A stretch of 64,000 nucleotides of DNA from Streptomyces sp. NBC_01255 (GCF_036226445.1 NZ_CP108474.1:1488001-1552000); one strand, 5' to 3'; counted from the stretch's first letter, positions 1-9,203 are shown. Made by a program: numbers and translations. Notes: generated from the letters alone by a model not told the origin.

Positions 1-1
1 A

Positions 2-457
2 CTGCTGCTGTTCTGGTTCGTCCCGATGTTCACCACGAACGTGGCCATCGGCTGGCTCGCCGAGCTGTCCGAGCACTATCCGATGCCCGAGAGCGAGAAG
101 CACCAGGTCCTCCTCACCCGGAACCGACACGGGCGCTTCCTGGAGCAGTTCCTGATCAGCCGTCACAACGACCGCTATCACCTTGTCCACCACATGAACG
201 CCGGCATTCCGCACTGGAACCTCGGGCGCGCCCACCGCGTGCTGCTGCGCGACCCGGTCTACGCCGCTTGGGACGGACTGTGGGCCGGCGCCTTCACCCG
301 GCCCCGCTCGCGCCGCGACAAGGAGACCGTCATCAGTTACGCGGCCAAGTACCGCCAGTGGCGCAAGGACGGCGGTGAACCCGAGACGGCCGAACCCACC
401 TTCGCCCGCGTCATGCTGCTCGCGGCCGCCTCCTCCTCCGCCACCCCGCAGGCGTGA
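2..457 (+). CDS. Fatty acid desaturase family protein (3' part only)
   Basis: The gene enters from the left edge, so only about 151 C-terminal residues are visible. A short hydrophobic run (LLLFWFVP, then TTNVAIGWLAEL) precedes a histidine cluster, HLVHHMNAGIPHWN, which matches the third HxxHH-type box of membrane di-iron fatty acid desaturases. The other two histidine boxes would lie outside the window. Such proteins use O2 and a di-iron centre to desaturate or hydroxylate acyl chains or carrier-bound amino acids. It lies 81 bp upstream of, and co-directional with, a proline-dehydrogenase-like gene and an NRPS operon, so a tailoring role in the same pathway is inferred rather than shown. The family assignment rests on one histidine box and flanking hydrophobicity. 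Confidence 0.7.
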   Translation: MLLFWFVPMFTTNVAIGWLAELSEHYPMPESEKHQVLLTRNRHGRFLEQFLISRHNDRYHLVHHMNAGIPHWNLGRAHRVLLRDPVYAAWDGLWAGAFTRPRSRRDKETVISYAAKYRQWRKDGGEPETAEPTFARVMLLAAASSSATPQA

Positions 458-538
458 CGGGGCAGTTCGCTCCCCTGTCCCCTGCCCCCTCCCCGTATTC
501 CTCCCATGTCCCTCTCAGGGAAAGTTCGAGGTAGCGTC

Positions 539-1507
539 ATGAACTCCGAGCCCTCGCAGCGCGTGCTGCACGAGGCCGCCTCCCGGGGACTGCGTGCCCT
601 GGCCGCCGACGAGCGGTGCCGCAGCGCCTTCACGGCGCCCGGCTCCGTCCTCCAGGACATCCTGTCGCCCGCGGCACGCCGGTACGTACTGGCCGCCGAC
701 CGGGACGAGTTCCTCGGGCACCTCGCGGTACTCCGCGAGAAGTCCTACGGAATCACCGTCGAGTTCGTCGGAGAGGAGAACTCCGACCCCGCCCAGATCG
801 AGCAGGTCGTCCAGGAGTACCTGTCCGTGCTCGCACACGACCCGGTGCCGGGCCAGCTCGGCTTCGACCTGTCCAACGTGGGCCTCACCGTGTCCCGCGA
901 ACTCGCCCTGGAGAACAGCGCCCGGATCGTGGAGGCCGCGGCCGCCAAGGGCTGCGAGGTCGTGCTGAGCATGGAGCGCTCGCCGGCCGTCGACGCGGTG
1001 CTCGGCGTGTATCGGGACCTCGCCGAGCGGTACGAGAACGTCGGCATCACCCTCCAGGCCCATCTGTACCGGAGCGAGCAGGACATCGCGGCGGTCGCCA
1101 GGCCGGGCCGCCGCGTGCGCCTCGTCAAGGGCGCCTTCCAGGAGCCGGCCGATGTCGCCCTCGGCCGCGGTCCGGCGCTCGACGCCCGCTACCTCCGCTT
1201 CGCGGAGCAGCTCGTCGACGCGGGTGTCCGGCTGAGCCTCGCCACCCAGGACCCCGAGATGCTGGCCCAGGCGAAAGCCAGCGGTCTTCTGTCGCGGGTC
1301 GACGAGATCGAGATGCTGCACGGCGTACGTCCCTCCCTGCTGCGCGAATACCGGGACGCCGGATTCGCGTGCCGGATCTACGCGACGTACGGCGAGAACT
1401 GGTGGCTGCACCTGCTGCACCGGCTCGCGGAGCACCCGCCGATGGTGCTCACGGCACTCGCGGACCTCGCCGACCGGGGAGAGCGCACCGTCGGGGCCGG
1501 CTACTAG
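539..1507 (+). CDS. Proline dehydrogenase-like flavoenzyme
   Basis: The 322-residue product looks like a single-domain proline dehydrogenase (PRODH, FAD-dependent beta8-alpha8 barrel). Recognisable pieces are TLQAHLYRSEQDI and RLVKGAF in the barrel core and the C-terminal YGENWWLHLLHRLAEHP, which matches the conserved terminal helix of the family. PRODH oxidises L-proline to pyrroline-5-carboxylate. No P5C dehydrogenase partner is nearby, and the gene sits between a desaturase and an NRPS, so it may act on proline or a derivative in secondary metabolism (inference). I chose ATG 539, preceded by a GAGGT ribosome site, over the in-frame ATG at 506, which has no good site. About 95 bp separate it from the next gene. 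Confidence 0.75.
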   Translation: MNSEPSQRVLHEAASRGLRALAADERCRSAFTAPGSVLQDILSPAARRYVLAADRDEFLGHLAVLREKSYGITVEFVGEENSDPAQIEQVVQEYLSVLAHDPVPGQLGFDLSNVGLTVSRELALENSARIVEAAAAKGCEVVLSMERSPAVDAVLGVYRDLAERYENVGITLQAHLYRSEQDIAAVARPGRRVRLVKGAFQEPADVALGRGPALDARYLRFAEQLVDAGVRLSLATQDPEMLAQAKASGLLSRVDEIEMLHGVRPSLLREYRDAGFACRIYATYGENWWLHLLHRLAEHPPMVLTALADLADRGERTVGAGY

Positions 1508-1603
1508 GGACTGTCGGACAGCCCCCACAGCAGACGTCCGGAAGCCAGGACGTGTCCGGCGATCATGGTCGGACAGGTCGATTCGAGAACGATGGAGCAC
1601 GAA

Positions 1604-2776
1604 ATGGCAGAGCAAGGCGTACGTCAGGCCGAAGACAGGCTCGTTCACCTCAACACGGCGGGCGCCGGGCTGATGCCCGACACCGTCCGCGCGGCCATGG
1701 AGGCCTGCATCGCGCGTGAGGCGGCGATCGGCTGCTACGAGACCGAGGAGTCCCTGGACGACCTGCTGCAGGGCGAGGTCTACCAGCGGCTCGCCCGGGC
1801 GATCGGCGCCCCGGTCGAGGACGTCGCCCTGTTCGACAGCGCGACCCGGGCCTGGTGCGCGGTCGTGCCCAAGCTGCGGCTCGGCCCCGCCGACCGCGTC
1901 TGGGTCACCCCGTACGAGTACGCGGGCAACCTCATCTCCCTGTTCTCCCTGCGCGACCGGACCGGCTGCCGGATCGAGGTCGTCCCCACCCTGCCGGGCG
2001 GCGACCTCGATCTGGAGTGGATGGCCGCACACATCGCCGACGACGTGGCCCTGGTGTCGGTCACCCACATCCCGTCCGGCTGCGGCATCGTCAACCCGGT
2101 GGAGGAGATCGGCCGCATCCTCGCCCCCTACCGCTGCTTCTACGCCGTGGACGCGTGCCAGTCGATCGGCCAGGTCCCGGTCGACGTCTCCCGGATCGGA
2201 TGCCAGCTGCTGACCGGCGCCGGCCGGAAGTTCATGCGGGGTCCGCGCGGCACCGCCTTCGCCTACGTGGCGCCGCGGCTGCGCGAGGCGCTGATCACCG
2301 ACTTCCACGATCTGCACGTGGCGCACGTCGACTCGCCCACCGGCTACCGGGTCACGGACCCGAGCGCCCGCGGCCTGGAGCTCGCCGAGCGCACCACCGC
2401 CGCGGTGGCCGGCCTCAACGCCGCGCTCACTCTCTTCGAGTCGGGCAGCCCCTTCGACCACAAGGACGTGTTCCGGGCGCTGCGCGAGACCGTGGAGCGG
2501 ACCCCCGGCATCGAACTCATCGCCCCTGGAGAGGTGCAGTCGGGCATCGTGTCCTTCCGGCACGCGGACATCCCCGCCGACGAGATCCGACGGCGCCTCG
2601 GCGAGCGGCGTATCAACGTCTGGAAGATCGTCGGCAACCACACCCCGATCTACATGGCCGAACGCGGTGTGGAGACGGCCGTCCGCGCCTCGGTGCACTA
2701 CTACAACACGGTGGAGGAGATCGAGACGTTCGGTCGCGCCCTGCGCGAGATCGTCGGCGCGGGGAGCCGGTCATGA
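1604..2776 (+). CDS. Class V aminotransferase-fold PLP enzyme
   Basis: About 390 residues with the fold-type I, class V layout (cysteine desulfurase, isopenicillin-N epimerase, C-S lyases). The pattern AVDACQSIGQVPVD supplies the Asp that contacts the PLP pyridine nitrogen, and GAGRKFMRGPRGT carries the Schiff-base lysine. The N-terminal LNTAGAGLMP segment is typical of the epimerase/desulfurase-like subgroup. The reaction cannot be assigned: epimerisation, C-S cleavage and transamination-like steps all occur in this family. ATG 1604 follows a GGAG site by five bases; in-frame ATGs at 1565 and 1592 are weaker alternatives. The stop overlaps the NRPS start (ATGA), implying translational coupling and a shared pathway. 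Confidence 0.8.
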   Translation: MAEQGVRQAEDRLVHLNTAGAGLMPDTVRAAMEACIAREAAIGCYETEESLDDLLQGEVYQRLARAIGAPVEDVALFDSATRAWCAVVPKLRLGPADRVWVTPYEYAGNLISLFSLRDRTGCRIEVVPTLPGGDLDLEWMAAHIADDVALVSVTHIPSGCGIVNPVEEIGRILAPYRCFYAVDACQSIGQVPVDVSRIGCQLLTGAGRKFMRGPRGTAFAYVAPRLREALITDFHDLHVAHVDSPTGYRVTDPSARGLELAERTTAAVAGLNAALTLFESGSPFDHKDVFRALRETVERTPGIELIAPGEVQSGIVSFRHADIPADEIRRRLGERRINVWKIVGNHTPIYMAERGVETAVRASVHYYNTVEEIETFGRALREIVGAGSRS

Positions 2777-5700
2777 CGTCGCTGCACGCGGCGGTACGCC
2801 GGCACGCCGAGGCCCGGCCCGGGGCCACCGCTCTGGTGTCCGGCGCCCGCTCGGTCGGCTACGGGGAGCTGGACCGCCGGGCCGACGCCTGGGCGGAGTC
2901 GCTCGCCCGGCAGGGCGTCGGCCCCGGTGAGCTGGTGCCGGTCCTGCTGCCCCGGGGCGTGGACCTGGTCGTCGCGGTCCTGGCGATCCTCAAACTGGGC
3001 TCCGCCTACGCGGTGCTGGACGCGGGATGGCCCGAGCAGCGCATCCGGGAGATCGTCGAGGACCTGGACGCCCGGCTGATCGTGGCGGGCCCCGGGAGTG
3101 CCGGGGTGCCCACGGGGATGCCGGTGTGGTCCGTGGCCGACGCCCCGGCCGGTCTGCCGGGACCGGCCACCGGCTTCCGGCCGGCCGACGTGCAGGAGAC
3201 GGCTCCGGCCTGCGTCTTCTTCACCTCGGGGACGACGGGGAGGCCCAAGGGCGTGGTGGTCCCGCACCGGGCCCTGAGCCGGCTCGTACGCCCCGGCACG
3301 TTCGCCCGGTTCGCGGAGGACACGGTCATGCCGATGGCCGCGGCGCTGCCCTGGGACATGTTCTCGTTCGAACTGTGGGGAGCACTGCTCCGCGGCGGCA
3401 CCGCACTGATCATCGGCGAGCCGTACCTGTCCGCCCAGGCCCTGCGCGAGGGGGTGACCGCGCACGGCGTGAACACCGTGTGGCTGACCAGCAGCCTGTT
3501 CAACATGATCGTGGACGAGGACCCGGACGCCTTCGCCGGGCTGACCCAGCTCATGATCGGCGGGGAGCGCCTCTCCGTCCCGCACGTACGCGCCTTCCTC
3601 CGCCGGCATCCCGGTGTGACGCTGCTCAACGGCTACGGCCCGGCCGAGAACACCGCGCTCTCCACCACCCATCGGATCGTCGAGGGCGACTGCGACCGGT
3701 CCGGCGGCATCCCCGTCGGCCGTCCCGTGCCCGGTACCCGGATCCACCTCCTCGACGGCGAGATCTGCGTCTCGGGCGAGGGCCTCGCCCTGCGCTATCT
3801 CGGCGACCCCGAACTCACCGCGGCGCGCTTCCCCGAGGTGACGGTCGACGGCCGGACCGTACGGGTCTACCGCACCGGCGACCTGGGCGAGTTCGACGAC
3901 GAGGGGGTGCTCCACTACCGCGGCCGCGTCGACCGGCAGGTGAAGATACGCGGCCACCGGGTCGAACCGGCCGAAGTGGAACGGCAGATCGAGCGGCTGC
4001 TGCCCGCCGTCCGGCACTGCCGCGTGGTGGCGCGTCGGGACGACGAGGGTGTCGTCGAGGCGCTGCTCGCCTACTGTGTGCCGCACGTTCCCGGTGACGC
4101 GCTGGAGACCGCCGCCGGGGAGCTGCGCGCGGCCCTCGTGCACTACCAGCGCCCGGAGGCCGTGATCAGCGTCCCTTCGTTCCCCGTGACGGGCAGGGGA
4201 AAGCTGGACGAGCGCGCGCTCCTCGAGCTGGCCCGCGCGCACGCCGCGCCGGCGGAGTCGTGGGACCTCCCGGACCCGTCCGGCACGGAGGAGGACCCCG
4301 ACGTCCGGCGGGTCGCCCGGGTGTTCGCCGGTGTGCTCGGCGTCGACACGGTGCCCCCGGACCTGACCTTCACCGAACTCGGCGGGACCTCCCTGGGTGC
4401 CGGCCGGGTGTGCGCACGGCTGTCCACCGAACTCCGGCGGCCCGTACCGCTGACGCGCATGTACGAGCATGCGACCGCCCGTGCGCTCGCCGCATGGCTG
4501 CGCGACACGGCTGGGACGGAACACACCGACGACGGGACGGCACCGGACGGGGACGTACCGCTCACGCCCATGCAGAGCGTGTATCTGACCCGGCACCTCC
4601 TCGACCCCGACGACCGCTCCGCGCACTGTCTGCTGCTGTGGACCGTCGCGGGGGAACTCGACCTGGACGCCCTCGAAGCGGCGGTCGGGGACGTCCACCG
4701 GCGGCACGAGGTCCTCGGCTCGGCCTATCTGCTCGACCCCGAGCCCGTCTGCCGCCCGGTCGACGCTCCCGGCCCCGTGCTCGAAGTGCTTGCCGCCGCC
4801 CCGAACCGGGAGTCCGCCGTCGAACTCCTGCGGGAGACCCTTGCCGAGCCGCTGGAGATCACCGAGGGGGACGTCTGGCGTACCGTCCTGGTGCCGCTCG
4901 ACGGCGCCTCGCCGACAAGCGGCCATGTCCTCGGCTGCGTCGTGCACCACATCGCCTTCGACGGCGGGTCGGAGTCCATCCTGGCCGCGGACCTCGCCGA
5001 GGCGTACGGGGAGCGTGTCCGCACCGGCCAGGCGTCCGCGCGGCCCAAGGCGCCCACCGCGGCGATGACACACCGGCTACGGACGGATCGGCTCGCCCTT
5101 GCCGATGTGGACAGTCAACGCCAGTGGCTCATCGAGGAGTTGACCGGCGTACCGGAGGTGAACTGGCCGGGGTTCCCCGCAACCGGGGGGAAGGTCCCGC
5201 CGGGCCGGTGCGAGGTGATCCTGGAGAGGGAGAGCGTGGCACGCCTCGACAGGGCGGCCGCCCGGTTCGGGGTCACCCGCTTCACCCTGCTGCTGTCCCG
5301 CTACGGCCGGCTGCTCGCCGACCTGACCGGGGGCGAGGACTTCGCCGTCGGAATTCCGGCCTCCCAGCGTCAGGACGGCGACCTGGAGAGCGCCGTCGGC
5401 TGCCACATCGACATGGCCTGCATCCGGCTGCGCGGTGCCGCCCTGGGCGCGGACCCCGAGGCCGTCGCCGCGACCGCCCGGATCGTCGACCGGAGCTTCG
5501 CCGCCCAGGACCTCGCCTTCGACGAGGTGGTGCGTCTGGTGAACCCGCCCCGCACCGGCCGGGCCCCGCTCTTCCAGACCCTGTTCGTCCTTCAGGACAA
5601 CCCGGTGCCCGAGCTGCCGCTCGACGGTCTGACGACGGAGTTCGTACGGCCGCGTTACCTCGAAGTTCCGCTGGAGGTCCAGACCGAGGTATGGCCGCTG

Positions 5701-5826
5701 GCCGACGGACGGCTGCGGCTGGTCGTCAACCACCGCCCCGACGCCGTGTCGCACGACGTGGCACACAGCCTCGTCAAGGGCCTCGCCGAGCTGCTTCGCA
5801 CCATTCCGTCGGGAGACCGGTCATGA
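2773..5826 (+). CDS. Single-module NRPS, domains A-T-C, no thioesterase
   Basis: 1017 residues. The adenylation domain occupies roughly 1-490, with FFTSGTTGRPKG near residue 150, a selectivity-loop Asp near 195 (PWDMFSFELWG), NGYGPAENT, YRTGDLG and the terminal lysine in PVTGRGKLDE. Aligned by eye to GrsA, the specificity residues read roughly D-M-F-W-M-G-G-A-L-K, which I cannot match to a known substrate. A thiolation domain follows, with FTELGGTSL and Ser540 as the phosphopantetheine site. The C-terminal condensation domain (about 570-1000) has an intact active site, HHIAFDG (His725, His726, Asp730). No TE, reductase or epimerase domain is present. A terminal C domain suggests the loaded amino acid is joined to a separate carrier or a free amine. 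Both ends overlap neighbours by four bases, so it is part of one operon. Confidence 0.9.
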   Translation: MTSLHAAVRRHAEARPGATALVSGARSVGYGELDRRADAWAESLARQGVGPGELVPVLLPRGVDLVVAVLAILKLGSAYAVLDAGWPEQRIREIVEDLDARLIVAGPGSAGVPTGMPVWSVADAPAGLPGPATGFRPADVQETAPACVFFTSGTTGRPKGVVVPHRALSRLVRPGTFARFAEDTVMPMAAALPWDMFSFELWGALLRGGTALIIGEPYLSAQALREGVTAHGVNTVWLTSSLFNMIVDEDPDAFAGLTQLMIGGERLSVPHVRAFLRRHPGVTLLNGYGPAENTALSTTHRIVEGDCDRSGGIPVGRPVPGTRIHLLDGEICVSGEGLALRYLGDPELTAARFPEVTVDGRTVRVYRTGDLGEFDDEGVLHYRGRVDRQVKIRGHRVEPAEVERQIERLLPAVRHCRVVARRDDEGVVEALLAYCVPHVPGDALETAAGELRAALVHYQRPEAVISVPSFPVTGRGKLDERALLELARAHAAPAESWDLPDPSGTEEDPDVRRVARVFAGVLGVDTVPPDLTFTELGGTSLGAGRVCARLSTELRRPVPLTRMYEHATARALAAWLRDTAGTEHTDDGTAPDGDVPLTPMQSVYLTRHLLDPDDRSAHCLLLWTVAGELDLDALEAAVGDVHRRHEVLGSAYLLDPEPVCRPVDAPGPVLEVLAAAPNRESAVELLRETLAEPLEITEGDVWRTVLVPLDGASPTSGHVLGCVVHHIAFDGGSESILAADLAEAYGERVRTGQASARPKAPTAAMTHRLRTDRLALADVDSQRQWLIEELTGVPEVNWPGFPATGGKVPPGRCEVILERESVARLDRAAARFGVTRFTLLLSRYGRLLADLTGGEDFAVGIPASQRQDGDLESAVGCHIDMACIRLRGAALGADPEAVAATARIVDRSFAAQDLAFDEVVRLVNPPRTGRAPLFQTLFVLQDNPVPELPLDGLTTEFVRPRYLEVPLEVQTEVWPLADGRLRLVVNHRPDAVSHDVAHSLVKGLAELLRTIPSGDRS

Positions 5827-7016
5827 TGCCCTCCGTCCTTGATCCGGCCCGTCTGACCGACCCCGGGTTCCACGCGGACGACTCGGCGCACGCCGTGTGG
5901 CGCGCGCTGCGCGAGCACGACCCGATGCACTGGCACGAGCCCACCCGCTACCCGGGCTTCTGGTCCCTCACCCGGTACGAGGACATCCGTGCCGTCAGCC
6001 GCGACGCCCGGGTCTTCAGCTCTGCCCAGGGGATTCTCCTGCGGCCCACCGCGCACGGCACGGACGTGGGCGGCGGCCGGACCTTGGCGCTCACCGACCC
6101 GCCCCGGCACAAGGCGCTGCGCAACCTGGTGGCCGACTGGTTCACGACCCGCTCGGTGCGTGCCCTTGAGGAGTCGATGCGGGAAGCGGTACGGAACGTC
6201 CTGGCGCACGCGATCGAGCTGGAGGAGTGCGACTTCGTCACCGAGGTCGCGGCGCGACTGCCCCTGTACGTCATCTGCGGGCTGATGGGCGTGCCGGACG
6301 AGGAGCAGGAACTACTTTTCTCCCTCACCAAGCTGGCGTTCGCCGCCGGCGAGCCGGAGATCCGCGGCGCCGCCCACCTGCAGATCATGCAGTACTTCAC
6401 CGAGCTCATGTACCAGCGAATGGACAGCCCGGCCGACGATCTGGTGAGCGCCCTGGTGACGGGCCAGATCGACGGGGAGCTGCTCACCGAAGAGGAGGTG
6501 CTGCTCAACTGCGACAACCTGCTCGTGGGCGGCACCGAGAACGTCCGGCTCGCCGTGTCGAGCGGGCTCCGCGTCTTCCTCGACCACTCGGACGACTGGG
6601 AACGTCTTCGTACGGAACGGGAGTTGCTGCCGACGGCGGTCGAGGAGGTACTGCGGTTCACGTCGACCGCCACCCACGTCATGCGCACGGTCACCGAGCC
6701 GGTGCTCCTGCGGGACCAGCGGCTCGACGCGGGCGACCGCGTGGTGCTGTGGATCCCCTCGGCCAACCGCGACGAGCGCGTCTTCACGGACCCGGACCGG
6801 TTCGACATCACGCGCACACCCAACCGCCATCTCGCGCTCGGCGCCGGACAGCACTTCTGCCTCGGCGGGATGCTGGCACGGGCGGAAATGCGGATCTTCT
6901 TCTCCGAACTCCTCGACATGGTGAAGACCGTCGAACAGACGGGCCCGGCCGTCCCGGTGGAGTCCATCGTCGTCAACGGCCTGGAGCACCTCCCGGTCCG
7001 CCTTCGAGCCCGCTGA
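5823..7016 (+). CDS. Cytochrome P450
   Basis: 397 residues, normal for a soluble bacterial P450. The K-helix ExxR motif is in VEEVLRF, and the heme-thiolate signature is LALGAGQHFCLG with the axial cysteine. The I-helix reads LLVGGTENVR: the acidic residue is kept, but the usual following threonine, which helps O2 activation, is asparagine. The start ATG overlaps the NRPS stop (ATGA); a second ATG follows at 5826. As last gene of the operon it probably oxidises the NRPS-bound amino acid or the released product. A redox partner is not visible in the window. The family is certain; the substrate is unknown. Confidence 0.93.
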   Translation: MMPSVLDPARLTDPGFHADDSAHAVWRALREHDPMHWHEPTRYPGFWSLTRYEDIRAVSRDARVFSSAQGILLRPTAHGTDVGGGRTLALTDPPRHKALRNLVADWFTTRSVRALEESMREAVRNVLAHAIELEECDFVTEVAARLPLYVICGLMGVPDEEQELLFSLTKLAFAAGEPEIRGAAHLQIMQYFTELMYQRMDSPADDLVSALVTGQIDGELLTEEEVLLNCDNLLVGGTENVRLAVSSGLRVFLDHSDDWERLRTERELLPTAVEEVLRFTSTATHVMRTVTEPVLLRDQRLDAGDRVVLWIPSANRDERVFTDPDRFDITRTPNRHLALGAGQHFCLGGMLARAEMRIFFSELLDMVKTVEQTGPAVPVESIVVNGLEHLPVRLRAR

Positions 7017-7188
7017 GCACCCGCCCGGTTCGCCTCCGTCGCGATGCTGGACGAGGGAGGCTACGAGATCGTCCGGCGTGACACCACCCGGGCGACCTCA
7101 CCAAACGGCCGGCCGCCCGCGCCGAGACTCCTTGGCGCGCGGAGCCGACAGAACCGGGTAACGCCTTTGCCATCCCCAAAAACGATCA

Positions 7189-7222
7189 AGGGCCCGTTTC
7201 AGATTACTCTGAAACAGGCCCT
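7189..7222 (-). terminator. Rho-independent terminator of tRNA-Pro
   Basis: Two 14-base arms (7189-7202 and 7209-7222) pair with one mismatch around a six-base loop. Read leftward, the stem is followed within about ten bases by a GTTTTT tract. It lies 20 bp beyond the 3' end of the leftward tRNA-Pro gene, so it terminates that transcript. Confidence 0.85.
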
Positions 7223-7241
7223 GACCTGCGACTCTTTCGAG

Positions 7242-7315
<74 letters not shown>

Positions 7316-7894
7316 ATGCCCGTCTGACCTGGGGTTTCCCCTGGCCGAACGCGCATGAGAACGATACCGCACTTTCGACGGTGGTCACGAACCCTTTCCG
7401 GCGCCCGGGCGAGGGCACGCGCCGGGGGTGCGACGCTCACTCTCCGTAACGCTTCCGCGCGCCCCTCAGTGCGCCCGCGCGCCCGTGGGGAGGGGTCCCG
7501 GAGTGGGGAGGGCGGGGGCGAGGCCCGTGTTCACGGGGCAGGGACGGGGTGGGGCGAGTTCCGGAATGCCGCTCCTTTGGTGACGAAGGGGCTCATGTGG
7601 AGATCTCTGGGACCTCATGGCCATATGCCCCCGGATCCGTTGCCGTTGGCATGTGGCAGAAAGATGCCCACGGGGAAGGGACTCCGGATCGGCGGAAGGG
7701 GGCCAACACCACACGAAACACAGTCAGATTCAATCGTCAACAGCTCCCGTTTCGGACAAAAGTCGTGGCGATATTGCTCCGTCCCGGAAAGATCAACACC
7801 ATGAAGAGGTCGGCCTGTTCGGGACGGGACCACTGCCGATGCACCACCTGCTCGATCGACTGGGCGAGCAGGCGTTTCGCAGGGGAGGACTCGA
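7316..7894. other. 579-bp intergenic region
   Basis: It separates the leftward tRNA-Pro from the rightward acyl-CoA dehydrogenase-like gene. It should hold both promoters. I see no convincing coding frame: the open frames lack ribosome sites and recognisable content. An AGGGGAGGA ribosome site at 7881-7889 belongs to the next gene. The stretch around 7650-7810 is less GC-rich than its surroundings, as expected of promoter DNA. Confidence 0.6.
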
Positions 7895-9103
7895 ATGGAC
7901 GGCTACTTCAGCAGTCGACTGCATCATCAGCTCAGGGAGACGGTCCGGGACTTCGCAGAGCGTGAGGTTCGGCCACGGATAGCCGAGATGGAAGCATCTC
8001 GGACAGTCCATCACGAGCTCTCCCGGCTCATCGCCGAGCAGGGCTGGCTAGGCGCGACAATCAGCCAGGAATACGGCGGTATGGGCGCCGGCCATCTCGC
8101 CAAGACGATCATCATCGAGGAGCTCTCCCGGGTCAGCGGCGCGATGGGCGCCATGGTCCAGGCCTCGCAGCTGGGCACCGCCAAGATCGTCCACTTCGGC
8201 AGTGACGAGCAGCGCAAGACCTGGCTCCCGGCCGTCGCGGCCGGTGAGTGCCTGCCGACCATCGCGGTCACCGAGCCCGAGTCCGGCGGTCACGTCCTCG
8301 GCATGAGCGCCAGCGCGGTCCGGGACGGCGACGACTACATCCTCAACGGCAGCAAGGTCTTCGTCGGCAACAGCCACGTGGGCGATCTGCATGGCGTCGT
8401 GGTCAGGACCGGTCCCGGTTCGAAGGGACTCACGGCCTTCCTGGTCGAATCCGATCGCCCCGGGTTCAGGACCGGACCTCAGCAGCCCGCGATGGGTCTC
8501 CACGGCTTCAGCTTCGGCGAGCTGATCTTCGAGAACTGCCGCGTGCCGGCGTCCAACCGCCTCGGCGACGAGGGAGACGGCCTCTCCGTCGCGTACTCCT
8601 CCAGCGTGCTGTACGGGCGGGCCAACCTCACCGCCGTCTCGCTCGGCATCCACCAGGCGATCCTGGAGGAGACCACCCGGTTCGCCTCCGAGCGCATCCG
8701 CTACGGCAAGCCGCTCCACGACCTGCCCACGGTGAAGCTGAAGCTGGGCCAGATGCAGTCCCGGCTGATGACGGCCCGGCTCGCCGCGTACCACGCCGTG
8801 CACCTGCTCGACCAGGGCATGTCCTGCGACGCCGAGCTGATGAACGCGAAGCTCGTCAACGTCGAGTCGGCGATCGACTCCGGACGCAACGCCATGGAGA
8901 TCCACGCCGCCGCCGGCCTCTTCACGGACCGGGCGATCGAGCGGTACCTCCGGGACGCGCACCACATCTTCGCCCCGGCCGGCACCTCCGACATCCAGCT
9001 CCTGCGCCTGGCCGAGGTCGCCCTCGGCCAGGACAAGGGCAGTTGGTCGGAGCGGCTCTCCGAGCTGGTCCGCACCCCGGAGCTCGAACCGGCGCACGCC
9101 TGA
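7895..9103 (+). CDS. Acyl-CoA dehydrogenase-family protein
   Basis: 402 residues with the standard three-part ACAD layout: N-terminal helices (residues 1-125), a central beta domain with the flavin segment TIAVTEPESGGH, and C-terminal helices with ERIRYGKPL and RDAHHIFAPAGTSDIQ. In medium- and short-chain ACADs the last motif usually reads YEGTxEIQ, and its Glu is the catalytic base. Here that position is alanine (PAGTSDIQ), and I see no obvious substitute at the isovaleryl-CoA dehydrogenase position. It may therefore be a divergent biosynthetic oxidase or monooxygenase-like ACAD rather than a beta-oxidation enzyme. ATG 7895 has a strong AGGGGAGGA site. It is monocistronic, bounded by a hairpin terminator on the right. 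Confidence 0.88.
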   Translation: MDGYFSSRLHHQLRETVRDFAEREVRPRIAEMEASRTVHHELSRLIAEQGWLGATISQEYGGMGAGHLAKTIIIEELSRVSGAMGAMVQASQLGTAKIVHFGSDEQRKTWLPAVAAGECLPTIAVTEPESGGHVLGMSASAVRDGDDYILNGSKVFVGNSHVGDLHGVVVRTGPGSKGLTAFLVESDRPGFRTGPQQPAMGLHGFSFGELIFENCRVPASNRLGDEGDGLSVAYSSSVLYGRANLTAVSLGIHQAILEETTRFASERIRYGKPLHDLPTVKLKLGQMQSRLMTARLAAYHAVHLLDQGMSCDAELMNAKLVNVESAIDSGRNAMEIHAAAGLFTDRAIERYLRDAHHIFAPAGTSDIQLLRLAEVALGQDKGSWSERLSELVRTPELEPAHA

Positions 9104-9116
9104 GCGGGCACGGATG

Positions 9117-9165
9117 CGGCCGGGGCCCCGGTACGGCGACATGCGCCGTACCGGGGCCCCGGCCG
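9117..9165. terminator. Perfect 22-bp hairpin, bidirectional terminator
   Basis: Arms 9117-9138 and 9144-9165 are perfectly complementary around a five-base loop (ACATG). The hairpin lies 13 bp after the ACAD-like stop codon and 38 bp beyond the stop of the convergent conservon, so it can end transcripts from both sides. No long T tract follows, as is usual for Streptomyces terminators. Confidence 0.9.
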
Positions 9166-9203
9166 TCTTCCCCGCGGTTCAGGTGCCCTTCCCGCGGTTC
9201 CGG

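Noticed and set aside
515..2698. 727-codon open frame on the minus strand opposite the PRODH and aminotransferase genes
   Set aside because: It is a shadow of the real genes caused by high third-position GC. It has no recognisable domain, and several similar long antisense frames exist across the window.
1855..5826. NRPS frame open upstream to 1855
   Set aside because: The extra 306 codons lie over the aminotransferase gene in another frame and are Arg/Pro-rich noise; ATG 2773 with the ATGA overlap is the real start.
7017..7241. Frame beginning MLDEGGYEIVRRD just after the P450
   Set aside because: It reads into the tRNA terminator and the tRNA gene and has no ribosome site.
7355..7833. Open frames between tRNA-Pro and the ACAD-like gene
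   Set aside because: No ribosome sites, no known motifs and inconsistent codon bias.
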